A stretch of 39,189 nucleotides of DNA from a virus. Position numbers and translations under genes: made by a program. The stretch spans positions 1 through 39,189 of IMG/VR virus record IMGVR_UViG_3300048592_000328. One strand, 5' to 3'. The first letter of the stretch is position 1. Each line of letters starts with the position of its first letter. Of this stretch, positions 14,021 through 20,323 are shown in pieces. The notes below the pieces were generated by a model. It saw only the letters and a program-made list of their open reading frames with translations. It had not been told where the DNA came from and did no database searches.

Positions 14021-14320
14021 ATGAGCTTGGAGCAACAAATTTCTGACCAAATGCTTTCGGACAATTCGATTCTGTTTCGCGTTCAACAACATGACTTCGT
14101 AGCACTGACTAGCCAAAGTCGTTCAGTATCGGCACGCTTTGGCCAGCAAATGGAAAAAAAGGCTGTTGAGTTTGATTACGAGGAAAGCATGGGATATCGT
14201 CCATTCGATCCCGTTTCCGGTGCTTTCATGCTGCAATCGGAAAGAGTCAAAAACAACGGCATCACCGTTAATGAGTCGTTTTTGCTCTCTCTTCTGCAGC
14301 AAAACGGAAACACGAAATAA
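14021..14320 (+). CDS. Unrecognised protein, second tandem paralog, 99 aa
   Basis: ATG preceded by AAAGGGAG. It has the same blocks as the gene before (HDFVALTSQSRS, QQMEKKAVEFDYEESM, RPFDPVSGAFMLQSER, VNESFLLSLL), so the pair arose by duplication. The duplicates have diverged at the N-terminus and in the GYRPFDP neighbourhood while the central block is conserved, which suggests that central block binds the partner or substrate. It ends one base before the stop of the leftward gene. Confidence 0.65.
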   Translation: MSLEQQISDQMLSDNSILFRVQQHDFVALTSQSRSVSARFGQQMEKKAVEFDYEESMGYRPFDPVSGAFMLQSERVKNNGITVNESFLLSLLQQNGNTK

Positions 14321-14794
14321 TCAGAGCTTTCTGAGAAAATCGTGTAGCTCTGTCTGAATTTTATACAGCTTCATTTCAAGCTCATACTGCTGGTCATCCG
14401 GCAGTGTTGAGCTTTCTATTTCTTTTCTGATATCCGTTACACTGTTCAATGTACGCTCAACAAGCTGCTTTGCATCATTCCAATCGATCAAACGCAAGTC
14501 TTGTTCTATCGGATCAAGATACTTTTTTCTGGGAGCTTTTGGTGGCTCAAAATTTAACATTTTACTTCCTTCCTTCATGACTGTTTTTATAACACTACCG
14601 GCAACAGGACCGGCAACGGTATCAATGGCTTTTCCGGCTATCGTTTCAACTGCAGAAACAATAGGACTTGTCGGCACAGGATTGCATCCTGCGACTTTAT
14701 TTATAAATGCGATAACCTTCTCGGCACCGTTTAACACTGTGTCAAGACAGGCTTCATAATCCTTGCGTATTTTTTCATTAAGCTCAAAAGACAT
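14321..14794 (-). CDS. Hypothetical protein with central hydrophobic segment, 157 aa
   Basis: The start at 14794 (MSFELNEKIRK) has AAAGG ten bases upstream; upstream ATGs at 14818 and 14851 have none. Residues about 42-75 (SPIVSAVETIAGKAIDTVAGPVAGSVIKTV) are a hydrophobic Gly/Ala segment that could be a membrane or amphipathic helix. The C-terminal 60 residues are helical and charged. No family recognised. It is convergent and almost touching the end of the second paralog. Its role is unknown. Confidence 0.55.
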   Translation of the reverse strand: MSFELNEKIRKDYEACLDTVLNGAEKVIAFINKVAGCNPVPTSPIVSAVETIAGKAIDTVAGPVAGSVIKTVMKEGSKMLNFEPPKAPRKKYLDPIEQDLRLIDWNDAKQLVERTLNSVTDIRKEIESSTLPDDQQYELEMKLYKIQTELHDFLRKL

Positions 14795-14873
14795 ATGTGT
14801 AAAACCTTTGGCTTGCATTGTTGATAAAGGGCTGTTAAAAGGGTAACACAATCATGAGAGGGGGGCAAACGAA

Positions 14874-15053
14874 ATGATCGAAATAGATGTGTGGAGCTTT
14901 GCCGCCGGAAGCATAACTGGGATATCATGGGGTATTATATGTTGTTTGCTGTTTATGTGCTTTTTGGCGAGACGAAAAAAAAGGGGGGAAAATGATGTTA
15001 GATTGGAATCAGGACGCAGCGAAAATCAAAGCAGAAATTATAGAAGTCGTTAA
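14874..15053 (+). CDS. Single-span membrane protein, 59 aa
   Basis: ATG at 14874 preceded by GAGAGGGGGG. A hydrophobic stretch (ITGISWGIICCLLFMCFL) spans residues 14-31, followed by a basic cluster (RRKKRG), so it is a type I or II single-span protein with the tail inside. The C-terminal 20 residues overlap the next gene in another frame. It could be a holin-like or small regulatory membrane protein. Confidence 0.55.
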   Translation: MIEIDVWSFAAGSITGISWGIICCLLFMCFLARRKKRGENDVRLESGRSENQSRNYRSR

Positions 15054-15207
15054 TTACTATCGCTCTGTCACTCGTACAGCGAAAGAGCTTGGCGTATCAC
15101 GCGAGTCAGTTTCAGGCTGGGTAGCAGGGCGGCATCTTCCTTCGGTAGCAAAATATTTGGTGATTGAACAACATTTGAAAAAAGCTCGGAGAAAAAGAAA
15201 TGTTTGA
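14992..15207 (+). CDS. Helix-turn-helix DNA-binding protein, 71 aa
   Basis: ATG 14992 (or 14995) preceded by AAGGGGGG. Residues YRSVTRTAKELGVSRESVSGWV (about 22-43) form a clear helix-turn-helix: TAKELGVS turn, then recognition helix RESVSGWVAGRHLP. A basic tail (KKARRKRNV) follows. It overlaps the membrane-protein gene by 62 bp. It is a candidate for the regulator of the palindromic operators at 13605 and 13982, though this is only proximity. Confidence 0.7.
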   Translation: MMLDWNQDAAKIKAEIIEVVNYYRSVTRTAKELGVSRESVSGWVAGRHLPSVAKYLVIEQHLKKARRKRNV

Positions 15208-15379
15208 AACCATATTTAAACAACTAAGACAGACTTTTTGCACCCACCGTTTTGCATACAATAAGAGCGAAACAATAGGCGGCGACAGGGTAGCTATCCA
15301 AATTTGCATGGACTGCAGAAAAAAGAGGTATCTCTCTTATTCGCGTGATGTAGAAAGCTGGTATTACACGACAGAATAA
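15200..15379 (+). CDS. Small zinc-binding protein, 59 aa
   Basis: ATG at 15200 inside the end of the HTH gene, with GGAGAAAAAG upstream. Cys14-x-His16 and Cys36-x-x-Cys39 (CMDC) could hold one zinc ion. Otherwise basic and Tyr-rich. No family recognised. The next 95 bases are non-coding. Confidence 0.55.
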   Translation: MFETIFKQLRQTFCTHRFAYNKSETIGGDRVAIQICMDCRKKRYLSYSRDVESWYYTTE

Positions 15380-15475
15380 TGGTACCGGTGGCCCTCTCAG
15401 ACACAATATAATAGTTTGCTTGACTCATATATTCACCGGCAAGCAATTATTAATTGAACAAGAGGGGATTTGCAA
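15380..15475 (+). promoter_or_regulatory. Promoter region with TATAAT and a 13-bp palindrome before the MazG-like gene
   Basis: TATAAT at 15407-15412 is a perfect -10 box, but the -35 region (about 15384-15389) is poor. CAATTATTAATTG at 15444-15456 is a perfect palindrome around a central T. GCTTG and CAAGC (15418-15422 and 15440-15444) also form inverted copies. GAGGGG at 15462-15467 is the ribosome site for the GTG start at 15476. Confidence 0.5.
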
Positions 15476-15748
15476 GTGAGTTTATTGAGGCATGACACAA
15501 TCATGAAACTAGCTAGCGGCGATCAATGGCGTCAATTTAATCAACTACAAGAAGAATGCGGAGAATTAATCGCAGCTGTTAACCAGTATCGCAGGAACAA
15601 AAGCATTGAACACTTGTATGATGAGATAGCTGACGTCGCAATAATGATCGCACAAATGAGAGTTATTTTGGATAACTCAAAAATCAACGCGAAGATTGAA
15701 GAAAAATTAAGCAGGGCAGCTGGGCGCCTGTCAGAAGGTAAGCTATGA
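15476..15748 (+). CDS. MazG-like nucleotide pyrophosphohydrolase
   Basis: 90 residues from GTG 15476, chosen because GAGGGG ends 8 bases upstream; the TTG at 15470 is too close. The signature pair is clear: FNQLQEECGELIAAV (ExxE of the first helix) and LYDEIADVAIMIAQM (ExxD of the second), the metal-binding helices of the all-alpha NTP pyrophosphatase superfamily. Phage MazG-like enzymes hydrolyse nucleoside triphosphates or alarmone-type nucleotides during infection. It is the first gene of the overlapping chain that runs to the glycoside-hydrolase-like gene. Confidence 0.8.
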   Translation: MSLLRHDTIMKLASGDQWRQFNQLQEECGELIAAVNQYRRNKSIEHLYDEIADVAIMIAQMRVILDNSKINAKIEEKLSRAAGRLSEGKL

Positions 15749-15945
15749 ATTTAGGCGATGTAGACAACATATGGATTGCGATATCAATAAACTTCGTTGT
15801 CGTTTTTGTAACTGCAATTCGTCAACTCTCGGCATCAAGTAGGCAAAGCGACACAGAAAGAGTACTCGAAAGAATCGCGTCAATGAACATGGAGCAACGA
15901 GTAAAAATAGAAGTGCTTGAAAGGTTATTCGGTGAGCGCAAATGA
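15745..15945 (+). CDS. Small single-span membrane protein, 66 aa
   Basis: Starts in an ATGA overlap with the MazG-like gene. A hydrophobic segment (IWIAISINFVVVFVTAI) at residues 9-25 is followed by a charged helix (SDTERVLERIASMNMEQRVKIEVLERL). It looks like a one-span protein with a cytoplasmic or periplasmic coiled coil, a possible holin or spanin component. Confidence 0.6.
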   Translation: MNLGDVDNIWIAISINFVVVFVTAIRQLSASSRQSDTERVLERIASMNMEQRVKIEVLERLFGERK

Positions 15946-16156
15946 TTTAATAATGATTAGTCTATCATGTTTTCTTGCATATGCAATTAGCGCGATTACA
16001 TGCAAAATTATCATATCAAGAAGTAAAAAAGACAGATTCAAACCATACAATGAAAAAACAGATAAGTTTTACTGCCCACATTGCGGCAAGAATTTAAGCA
16101 TTAAGGAGACTTTTTTTGAATACTGTACGCATTGCCAGCAAAAATTTGAAAACTGA
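15932..16156 (+). CDS. Membrane-anchored zinc-ribbon protein, 74 aa
   Basis: GTG start at 15932 with AAAGG seven bases upstream, overlapping the gene before by 14 bp. An N-terminal hydrophobic helix (LIMISLSCFLAYAISAITC) leads into a basic linker and then a zinc ribbon made of CPHC (about residues 48-51) and CTHC (64-67). A ribbon on a membrane anchor is an unusual small protein. No function known. Confidence 0.6.
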   Translation: MSANDLIMISLSCFLAYAISAITCKIIISRSKKDRFKPYNEKTDKFYCPHCGKNLSIKETFFEYCTHCQQKFEN

Positions 16157-16286
16157 TAAAGATAGGCTAGATGGTAAAATTTGGCTAGTAACCTATATAT
16201 TTATTTGCTTTCTCGTAACTGCAGGTTTTATAGTTGGATGGATAGCGAACGAATGGATTTTTGGAGGAAAAAATCAGTGTATGTAA
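16116..16286 (+). CDS. Small single-span membrane protein, 56 aa, TTG start
   Basis: An open frame from TTG 16116, with AAGGAG at 16103-16108 seven bases upstream, to TAA at 16284-16286. Residues 21-48 (KIWLVTYIFICFLVTAGFIVG...) are a long hydrophobic segment; the N-terminus is basic. It overlaps the previous gene by 41 bp and the next by 10 bp. A holin-like role before the secreted hydrolase is a reasonable guess. Confidence 0.55.
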   Translation: MNTVRIASKNLKTDKDRLDGKIWLVTYIFICFLVTAGFIVGWIANEWIFGGKNQCM

Positions 16287-16537
16287 AATCAAAACCAATC
16301 CCTTTTGATGTAGATGAGGCGCAAAGGCAGCAAGATGAAGTTGAGAAACTGGCCGAAAGACTAGACACAGACGCAATGATTGTATTTTTCGCAAAAAAAA
16401 GTAAAATGGGTGATATAGGCGGAATTGTTATACACGGCGAAGACGGCGAAAAATTAACTGCACTGCTAGTAGGCGGACTGCAGCAAATTGGTCATATAAT
16501 GGAGTCAGAAAATGAAAATCAGGAGTATGATAGCTAA
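16277..16537 (+). CDS. Small hypothetical protein, 86 aa
   Basis: Starts at GTG 16277, with GGAGG nine bases upstream; the longer frame from 16181 has no ribosome site and overlaps two genes. The middle has KLAERLDTDAMIVFFAKK and the end IGGIVIHGEDGEKLTALLVGGL, an alpha-beta pattern reminiscent of small phage proteins with a hydrophobic strand core. No family recognised. Confidence 0.6.
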   Translation: MYVKSKPIPFDVDEAQRQQDEVEKLAERLDTDAMIVFFAKKSKMGDIGGIVIHGEDGEKLTALLVGGLQQIGHIMESENENQEYDS

Positions 16538-17621
16538 TGCTGTAATAGTAACCGCACCAATTTCATTCTCTCAGACAAAGCAAATTGAGCTTGTCAAACA
16601 TCTCACAACACAAAACCAAATCCTCATAGGCACTGGCGGAGTAGATGCACACAAAGCAGAGATATCGCCACAAATACATTATCAATACCTTTGCTGTGGA
16701 TATGGGCAAGGTGGTTGGCGCGGGTGGAATCAACCGGATGGTGAATATGCAAAGATGGTCATCAGGACGGCTAAATCAATAGGCGCGATTCCAATGTTCA
16801 CTTATTATCGAATGGCTTTTGAATTTGAACAAAAAAACTTTGGTATTTTGACAAGCGCGAACATGGCCCAATATCTTCTCGATATAAAGATGATGGCCCA
16901 AAAGATCGCGGAAGTTGACACACCTGCACTTGTCCATTTTGAACCGGACTGGACTGGTTACATGCAAAGGATGGTCAGGGAAGGCGGGAAACCATTAACC
17001 GCTATCCCGGCAAGAATCAGGCACCCCGGACTGCCTGAATGCAATGGGCATGGCGAACATCTTGCCGGTGTAATGGGGTGTATGATTGACATAGTTCGCA
17101 AGAATGCACCAAAGGCCCGAATCGGCTTCCATGCTTCGTCTTGGGCTGACTGGTGGCCGGGGGATGCTTCAGAGGCTACGATTAAAGAAAAGGCGGCATC
17201 GGTGGCAAATTTCCTCAAAAGTTGTGGATCAGATAAAACTGACTTCGTGGTTGTGGAGACTTCAGACCGGGACGCCGGTTTTCTGGAAGCTACTCAGAAC
17301 GCGAAGGGAGCTTACTGGACACAACGAGACTTCGATAATCATATGATCTGGGCGCGGCAGATATCGCAGGTAAGCGGAAAGCCTTTGCTCTGGTGGCAAA
17401 TGCCCTTCGGCGTTCCTTCAGATAAACCCGGTGGATCTGATTATGCGTACAGAGATAACAGGGTACAATTCTTTTTTACCAACATTCAGCGGGTAAAAGA
17501 GGCAGGAGGATTCGCAATTGTATTCGGCGCGGGCGCGGATAAGCAAACATCACCGACAACAGACGGCGGGCAGTTTAAGCGGTATCTTGACCAATATCTC
17601 ATGTATCCTGCAAAGTTTTAG
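16512..17621 (+). CDS. Secreted glycoside-hydrolase-like TIM-barrel protein, endolysin candidate
   Basis: 369 residues; ATG preceded by GGAG. The first 20 residues are a signal peptide (MKIRSMIANAVIVTAPISFS). Repeated strand-helix patterns with acidic residues at strand ends suggest a TIM barrel: HYQYLCCG (56-63), FTYYR (96-100), VHFEPDW (141-147, Glu144), GFHASSW (205-211), VVVETSD (246-252, Glu249), LLWWQMPFGVP (292-302) and YRDNRVQFFF (313-322), then GGFAIVFGAGADKQT. I recall secreted bacterial proteins with the same WWQ-PxGVP...RDNRV...GAG-xxQT order whose function I do not know. It closes the overlapping chain after several small membrane proteins, so it may be the cell-wall hydrolase of this phage. 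Confidence 0.65.
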   Translation: MKIRSMIANAVIVTAPISFSQTKQIELVKHLTTQNQILIGTGGVDAHKAEISPQIHYQYLCCGYGQGGWRGWNQPDGEYAKMVIRTAKSIGAIPMFTYYRMAFEFEQKNFGILTSANMAQYLLDIKMMAQKIAEVDTPALVHFEPDWTGYMQRMVREGGKPLTAIPARIRHPGLPECNGHGEHLAGVMGCMIDIVRKNAPKARIGFHASSWADWWPGDASEATIKEKAASVANFLKSCGSDKTDFVVVETSDRDAGFLEATQNAKGAYWTQRDFDNHMIWARQISQVSGKPLLWWQMPFGVPSDKPGGSDYAYRDNRVQFFFTNIQRVKEAGGFAIVFGAGADKQTSPTTDGGQFKRYLDQYLMYPAKF

Positions 17622-18136
17622 TACTCGCCGTCAATCCAATCAAACCTGAAATTATTAGGCATAACCACGTTATTTTTTAACCCGGTATAATAAGCAATGC
17701 AGAATGCATCATACACGGCAGCTTTATTTGCAGCGTTCATATGCTTATACTCAAAATTAGGATTCATCTTCTTGAAAGCGGATGCCGTTCTAGCCTTTGC
17801 TTCAACTGTTGATTTTTTGCAGTATCTAACACCATGGATTTTTTTCTGCCAAGCACCGGGAGCGAAAGAGTCATAAGGATAATTGACAAGCAGATGAAAA
17901 CAGGCTGAAACATTCCATCCCCATGGAAAATTTTTGGTGCCAAAACTCGGCATAGCATTGTTTTTTTCAATCCCAATGTAATGAGCTTCGCCAAGATCGA
18001 TATTGTCTAAAATGGTGTTATGACATAGCAGACCGTCTTCACGCCACGGCATGAACATAAAGCGGCAAAGCCTTTCCTCAAGGTCTAACTCTACGATACA
18101 ACCGGCTTTACCCGGATCAATGCCAACAATTTTCAT
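17618..18136 (-). CDS. RuvC-like Holliday junction resolvase
   Basis: 172 residues from ATG 18136, which has AAAGGGA upstream; the in-frame start at 18151 lies before that site. GIDPGKAG (Asp7), YIGIEKNNAMP (Glu57), then FAPGAWQKKIHG, KHMNAANKAAVYDAF (Asp143) reproduce the phage RuvC-type layout, including the AMP...W.P..W.K segment. It probably resolves branched DNA before packaging. It is convergent with the hydrolase gene (4-bp overlap) and is the only leftward gene in its neighbourhood. The 187-bp gap before the next gene contains its promoter and the first regulatory unit. Confidence 0.8.
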   Translation of the reverse strand: MKIVGIDPGKAGCIVELDLEERLCRFMFMPWREDGLLCHNTILDNIDLGEAHYIGIEKNNAMPSFGTKNFPWGWNVSACFHLLVNYPYDSFAPGAWQKKIHGVRYCKKSTVEAKARTASAFKKMNPNFEYKHMNAANKAAVYDAFCIAYYTGLKNNVVMPNNFRFDWIDGEY

Positions 18137-18250
18137 TATATTCCCTTTCATGTTTGTGGAGTTTTCAAATAAGAGAGTACTTTTTTACGGCTATTTTGCC
18201 AACAAAAAACAGCTATTTGCGAAAAAAGAGAAATGAAGAGAAATTATTTA

Positions 18251-18312
18251 TTGACACAAATGTCATGTTGTGAGATAACCCGGTTGTGGAAATGATTCCA
18301 CACTAAAACGGA
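18251..18312 (+). promoter_or_regulatory. Promoter/operator/hairpin unit 1
   Basis: TTGACA (18251-18256) is a consensus -35 box. TGACA-CAAA-TGTCA (18252-18265) is an inverted repeat over it. About 20 bases on, TGTGGAA (18285-18291) and TTCCACA (18296-18302) form a perfect 7-bp hairpin with an ATGA loop in the 5' leader. The ribosome site AAACGGAAAG follows at 18306-18315. The -10 box is weak (GATAAC at about 18274). The same arrangement occurs at 19396, which argues that it is functional. Confidence 0.65.
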
Positions 18313-18323
18313 AAGGCTTTGAC

Positions 18324-18536
18324 ATGAAAAAAGATATAAACAACATAATTGAATTGGCTAAAAAATTTGGTTGTTCAGTAAGCAAGATTGGTGATGATTA
18401 TATTCATGTTATTGGTACCTTTAATCAGTATTATTTGATGAGTAAAGAAGCAGAAAAACAAAAGATAATGACAAGAACAATCAGCGGTTTTGATAGTGAA
18501 TCATTGATATTAATGTACTACAGCAAATTTGCATAA
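18324..18536 (+). CDS. Small hypothetical protein, 70 aa, behind unit 1
   Basis: ATG with ACGGAAAGG upstream. Polar, alpha-beta in pattern: IIELAKKFGCSVSKIGDDYIHVIG, then IMTRTISGFDSESLILMYYSK. The order resembles the gene at 19469 (SRIEKIGIKVENYGDRTFVARG, then DIYHRK), so the two are probably distant paralogs driven by matching promoters. Function unknown. Confidence 0.6.
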   Translation: MKKDINNIIELAKKFGCSVSKIGDDYIHVIGTFNQYYLMSKEAEKQKIMTRTISGFDSESLILMYYSKFA

Positions 18537-18565
18537 TAACACTTTAAACGGAAAGGAACGCTAAA

Positions 18566-18754
18566 ATGAAAAAACTGCAAATTAGAAAAAACCATTGTGA
18601 AGAGACGAATGAATGGATTTGGGCTGTAAGCAGAATAGATGGAAAATCATTCCACGACGGAGTGGTAAGCTACAACTTCACTTACTCAGAAGAAGGCGGA
18701 TTGCTCGCCATAGATTGCGCTAAAAAACTTGAACAGGAATTCGCCGGGGAATAA
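18566..18754 (+). CDS. Small hypothetical protein, 62 aa
   Basis: ATG with AAACGGAAAGGA upstream, the same ribosome-site string as the two unit-driven genes. Product has EWIWAVSRIDGKSFHDGVVSY and LAIDCAKKLEQEF, an alpha-beta fold by pattern. No family recognised. Probably cotranscribed with the gene at 18324. Confidence 0.6.
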   Translation: MKKLQIRKNHCEETNEWIWAVSRIDGKSFHDGVVSYNFTYSEEGGLLAIDCAKKLEQEFAGE

Positions 18755-18775
18755 CCCAGGAAGGAAGGTTAATAG

Positions 18776-19054
18776 ATGGATGATTTTATAAAGCACTTTA
18801 TTTATATGGGATGTTTGTTGTCAACAATATCATATTGGTTACTGAAACGTAAAAAACAAAAGCTAGAACAAGAAAATCAATTTCATATCAACTGTATTGT
18901 TGATTTATTGACAGGTCTAAATATACAAAACATAGGATTATTTATGAATGAATTAACGCCAGAAAACTGCTTTAAGCTAGGAAATGCTTATAGAATAGCA
19001 GCAATAAACAAAATAAATGAGAATAAAAATGAACCTAGTAATCATAAGGTGTAA
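18776..19054 (+). CDS. Small membrane-anchored protein, 92 aa
   Basis: ATG preceded by AGGAAGG. A hydrophobic N-terminal helix (FIYMGCLLSTISYWLL) is followed by a strongly basic stretch (KRKKQK) and a charged soluble domain (INCIVDLLTGLNIQNIG, LTPENCFKLGNAYRIAAINKI). It is probably an inner-membrane protein with a cytoplasmic domain. Function unknown. Confidence 0.6.
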   Translation: MDDFIKHFIYMGCLLSTISYWLLKRKKQKLEQENQFHINCIVDLLTGLNIQNIGLFMNELTPENCFKLGNAYRIAAINKINENKNEPSNHKV

Positions 19055-19169
19055 AAACTGCAAAGTATCCGTAGCAGTTTCACCCGATCAATTCCGAAAG
19101 CTCAAAGAAAAGAAAATGGAAAATAGGTTTTTATGTGTGGCGTGTATGCCTAAAAATGGAAGGAAGTGA
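19029..19169 (+). CDS. Small zinc-ribbon protein, 46 aa
   Basis: ATG at 19029 to TGA at 19167-19169, too short for ordinary gene callers. Two CxxC pairs (CKNC at residues 8-11 and CVAC at 36-39) form a typical zinc ribbon. The ribosome site is weak (GAGAAT). It overlaps the genes on both sides. Confidence 0.5.
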   Translation: MNLVIIRCKNCKVSVAVSPDQFRKLKEKKMENRFLCVACMPKNGRK

Positions 19170-19170
19170 A

Positions 19171-19368
19171 ATGAACGTTAATGTCAAAAAACTGGTAGAA
19201 ACATGCGTAGAAATCATGGGAACAAAAAGGGCTTTGGCTGATTACCTTGGAGTCGATCAAAGGTCAGTATACCGCTGGATTGCGAGGCAGGTTAGACCTT
19301 CTGGGTTACTCATGCTTAGGATGTATGATTTAAGCATAAAAGAAGCGGATAAAATCAGGCAGATATAA
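19171..19368 (+). CDS. Helix-turn-helix (Cro-like) regulator, 65 aa
   Basis: Starts at ATG 19171, with GGAAGGAAG upstream. Residues TKRALADYLGVDQRSVYRWIAR (about 18-39) form a helix-turn-helix of the Cro/Cox type, ending RQVRPSGL and a helical tail. It is placed between the two matched regulatory units, so it is a natural candidate for binding the TGACA-N4-TGTCA repeats. This assignment is inference. Confidence 0.7.
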   Translation: MNVNVKKLVETCVEIMGTKRALADYLGVDQRSVYRWIARQVRPSGLLMLRMYDLSIKEADKIRQI

Positions 19369-19395
19369 AAAAGAGAAATCATGCGAAATATATTA

Positions 19396-19458
19396 TTGAC
19401 AACTTTGTCATGCTGTAATAGAAGTACTTCATGGCACTGATGCCACACAAAAACGGAA
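19396..19458 (+). promoter_or_regulatory. Promoter/operator/hairpin unit 2
   Basis: TTGACA (19396-19401) carries the inverted repeat TGACA-ACTT-TGTCA (19397-19410), with the same ATG context after it as in unit 1. TGGCA (19432-19436) and TGCCA (19441-19445) form a 5-bp hairpin with a 4-base loop (CTGA), placed as in unit 1. The following CCACACAAAAACGGAAAG matches unit 1's CCACACTAAAACGGAAAG with one change. The hairpin stem sequences differ between units but both pair, so the structure is kept. Confidence 0.65.
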
Positions 19459-19468
19459 AGAGAAAAAA

Positions 19469-19705
19469 ATGAAACACAAAACACTTATCAGCAGAATCGA
19501 AAAAATCGGAATCAAAGTTGAAAATTATGGTGATAGAACATTCGTAGCCAGAGGGAAAAACGTCGTAACATGGTATAAGCAAGATGATTTAGCTATTTGC
19601 GTTAGAACACCAAGTAAGCACACAGATATCGATACAGATTGCTTTTGTGATATCTACCATAGAAAAGTAAAATCAGTGTTATCTTGGCTGGCATATTCTC
19701 TTTAA
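19469..19705 (+). CDS. Small hypothetical protein, 78 aa, behind unit 2
   Basis: ATG with ACGGAAAGAG upstream. Mixed charged and aromatic, with a Cys pair (CFC) near residue 57. It follows the same leader design as the gene at 18324, and parts of its sequence can be lined up with it, so it may be a diverged copy. It overlaps the end of the HNH gene by 4 bp. Confidence 0.6.
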   Translation: MKHKTLISRIEKIGIKVENYGDRTFVARGKNVVTWYKQDDLAICVRTPSKHTDIDTDCFCDIYHRKVKSVLSWLAYSL

Positions 19706-20022
19706 ATAATCTTCTTTTTAGTCGCTAACCGCTTAATCCGATACCATCTGCAATCATCCACAACCATGGGATTGTAAGCTCTGTAATCCGCAAAATGACC
19801 AAATATGAAGTGACACTGACTGCACAGCGTCAATAAATTGTCAGCGGAAAGCTCTAAATCTGGCCGTAGATCGAACGGAATTATATGGTGGACTTCTAAC
19901 CCCCGCTTTCTATCACAAGCTGCACAACGTCTATTATCAGCATCAGACAGGAAGGCTTTCCGGCAAGCTCTCCATTTCTGACTTCTGCCTGTTAGTTTCG
20001 AGTAGGCCCAATCAATCACCAC
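19702..20022 (-). CDS. HNH endonuclease
   Basis: 106 residues from a GTG at 20022. The order is CAAC (33-36), LEVHHIIPF (42-50, the HH of the first beta-strand), then SADNLLTLCSQCH (59-71) with the Asn and the second Cys pair plus His, a standard zinc-stabilised HNH motif. Genes of this type next to terminase genes often assist DNA cleavage during packaging in phages. It is leftward, overlapping the zinc-ribbon gene before it by 11 bp and lying just upstream of the terminase operon on the opposite strand. Confidence 0.85.
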   Translation of the reverse strand: MVIDWAYSKLTGRSQKWRACRKAFLSDADNRRCAACDRKRGLEVHHIIPFDLRPDLELSADNLLTLCSQCHFIFGHFADYRAYNPMVVDDCRWYRIKRLATKKKII

Positions 20023-20242
20023 AGCACCCCCGGTTGAGCTTCGCTATGACACCAATAGTCTGAACAGGAAGGCCCCTTTCGACAATTATCGTACCGTTAT
20101 CATTAGTAATAACTGATAATCCTCTGTTACAACCGGAACACCGTTGCATATATGCAAGAGGGATCGCATTGACGATATTTTCAAAGGCGTTCGAGCAGTA
20201 AGGGCAAATCCCGGTTAGCATCCATTCATCATATTTGTACAT
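20012..20242 (-). CDS. Small zinc-ribbon protein, 76 aa
   Basis: CPYC (14-17) and CSGC (about 36-39) form a ribbon. ATG at 20242 has no obvious Shine-Dalgarno, so a start further in is possible. It overlaps the HNH gene, and the pair probably acts together. Function unknown. Confidence 0.6.
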   Translation of the reverse strand: MYKYDEWMLTGICPYCSNAFENIVNAIPLAYMQRCSGCNRGLSVITNDNGTIIVERGLPVQTIGVIAKLNRGCCGD

Positions 20243-20259
20243 TTTGGCAGACCATTAAG

Positions 20260-20300
20260 TTGTTTATAATTTAAGCATCATGATATAATGATATTATAAT
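20260..20300 (+). promoter_or_regulatory. Candidate promoter of the structural operon
   Basis: TTGTTT (20260-20265), 18 bases, then TATAAT (20284-20289); a second TATAAT lies at 20295-20300. The region is very AT-rich and lies between the leftward zinc-ribbon gene and the terminase genes. Only the -10 boxes are consensus. Confidence 0.55.
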
Positions 20301-20323
20301 GTAAACATGAAAGGGATAAAAAT

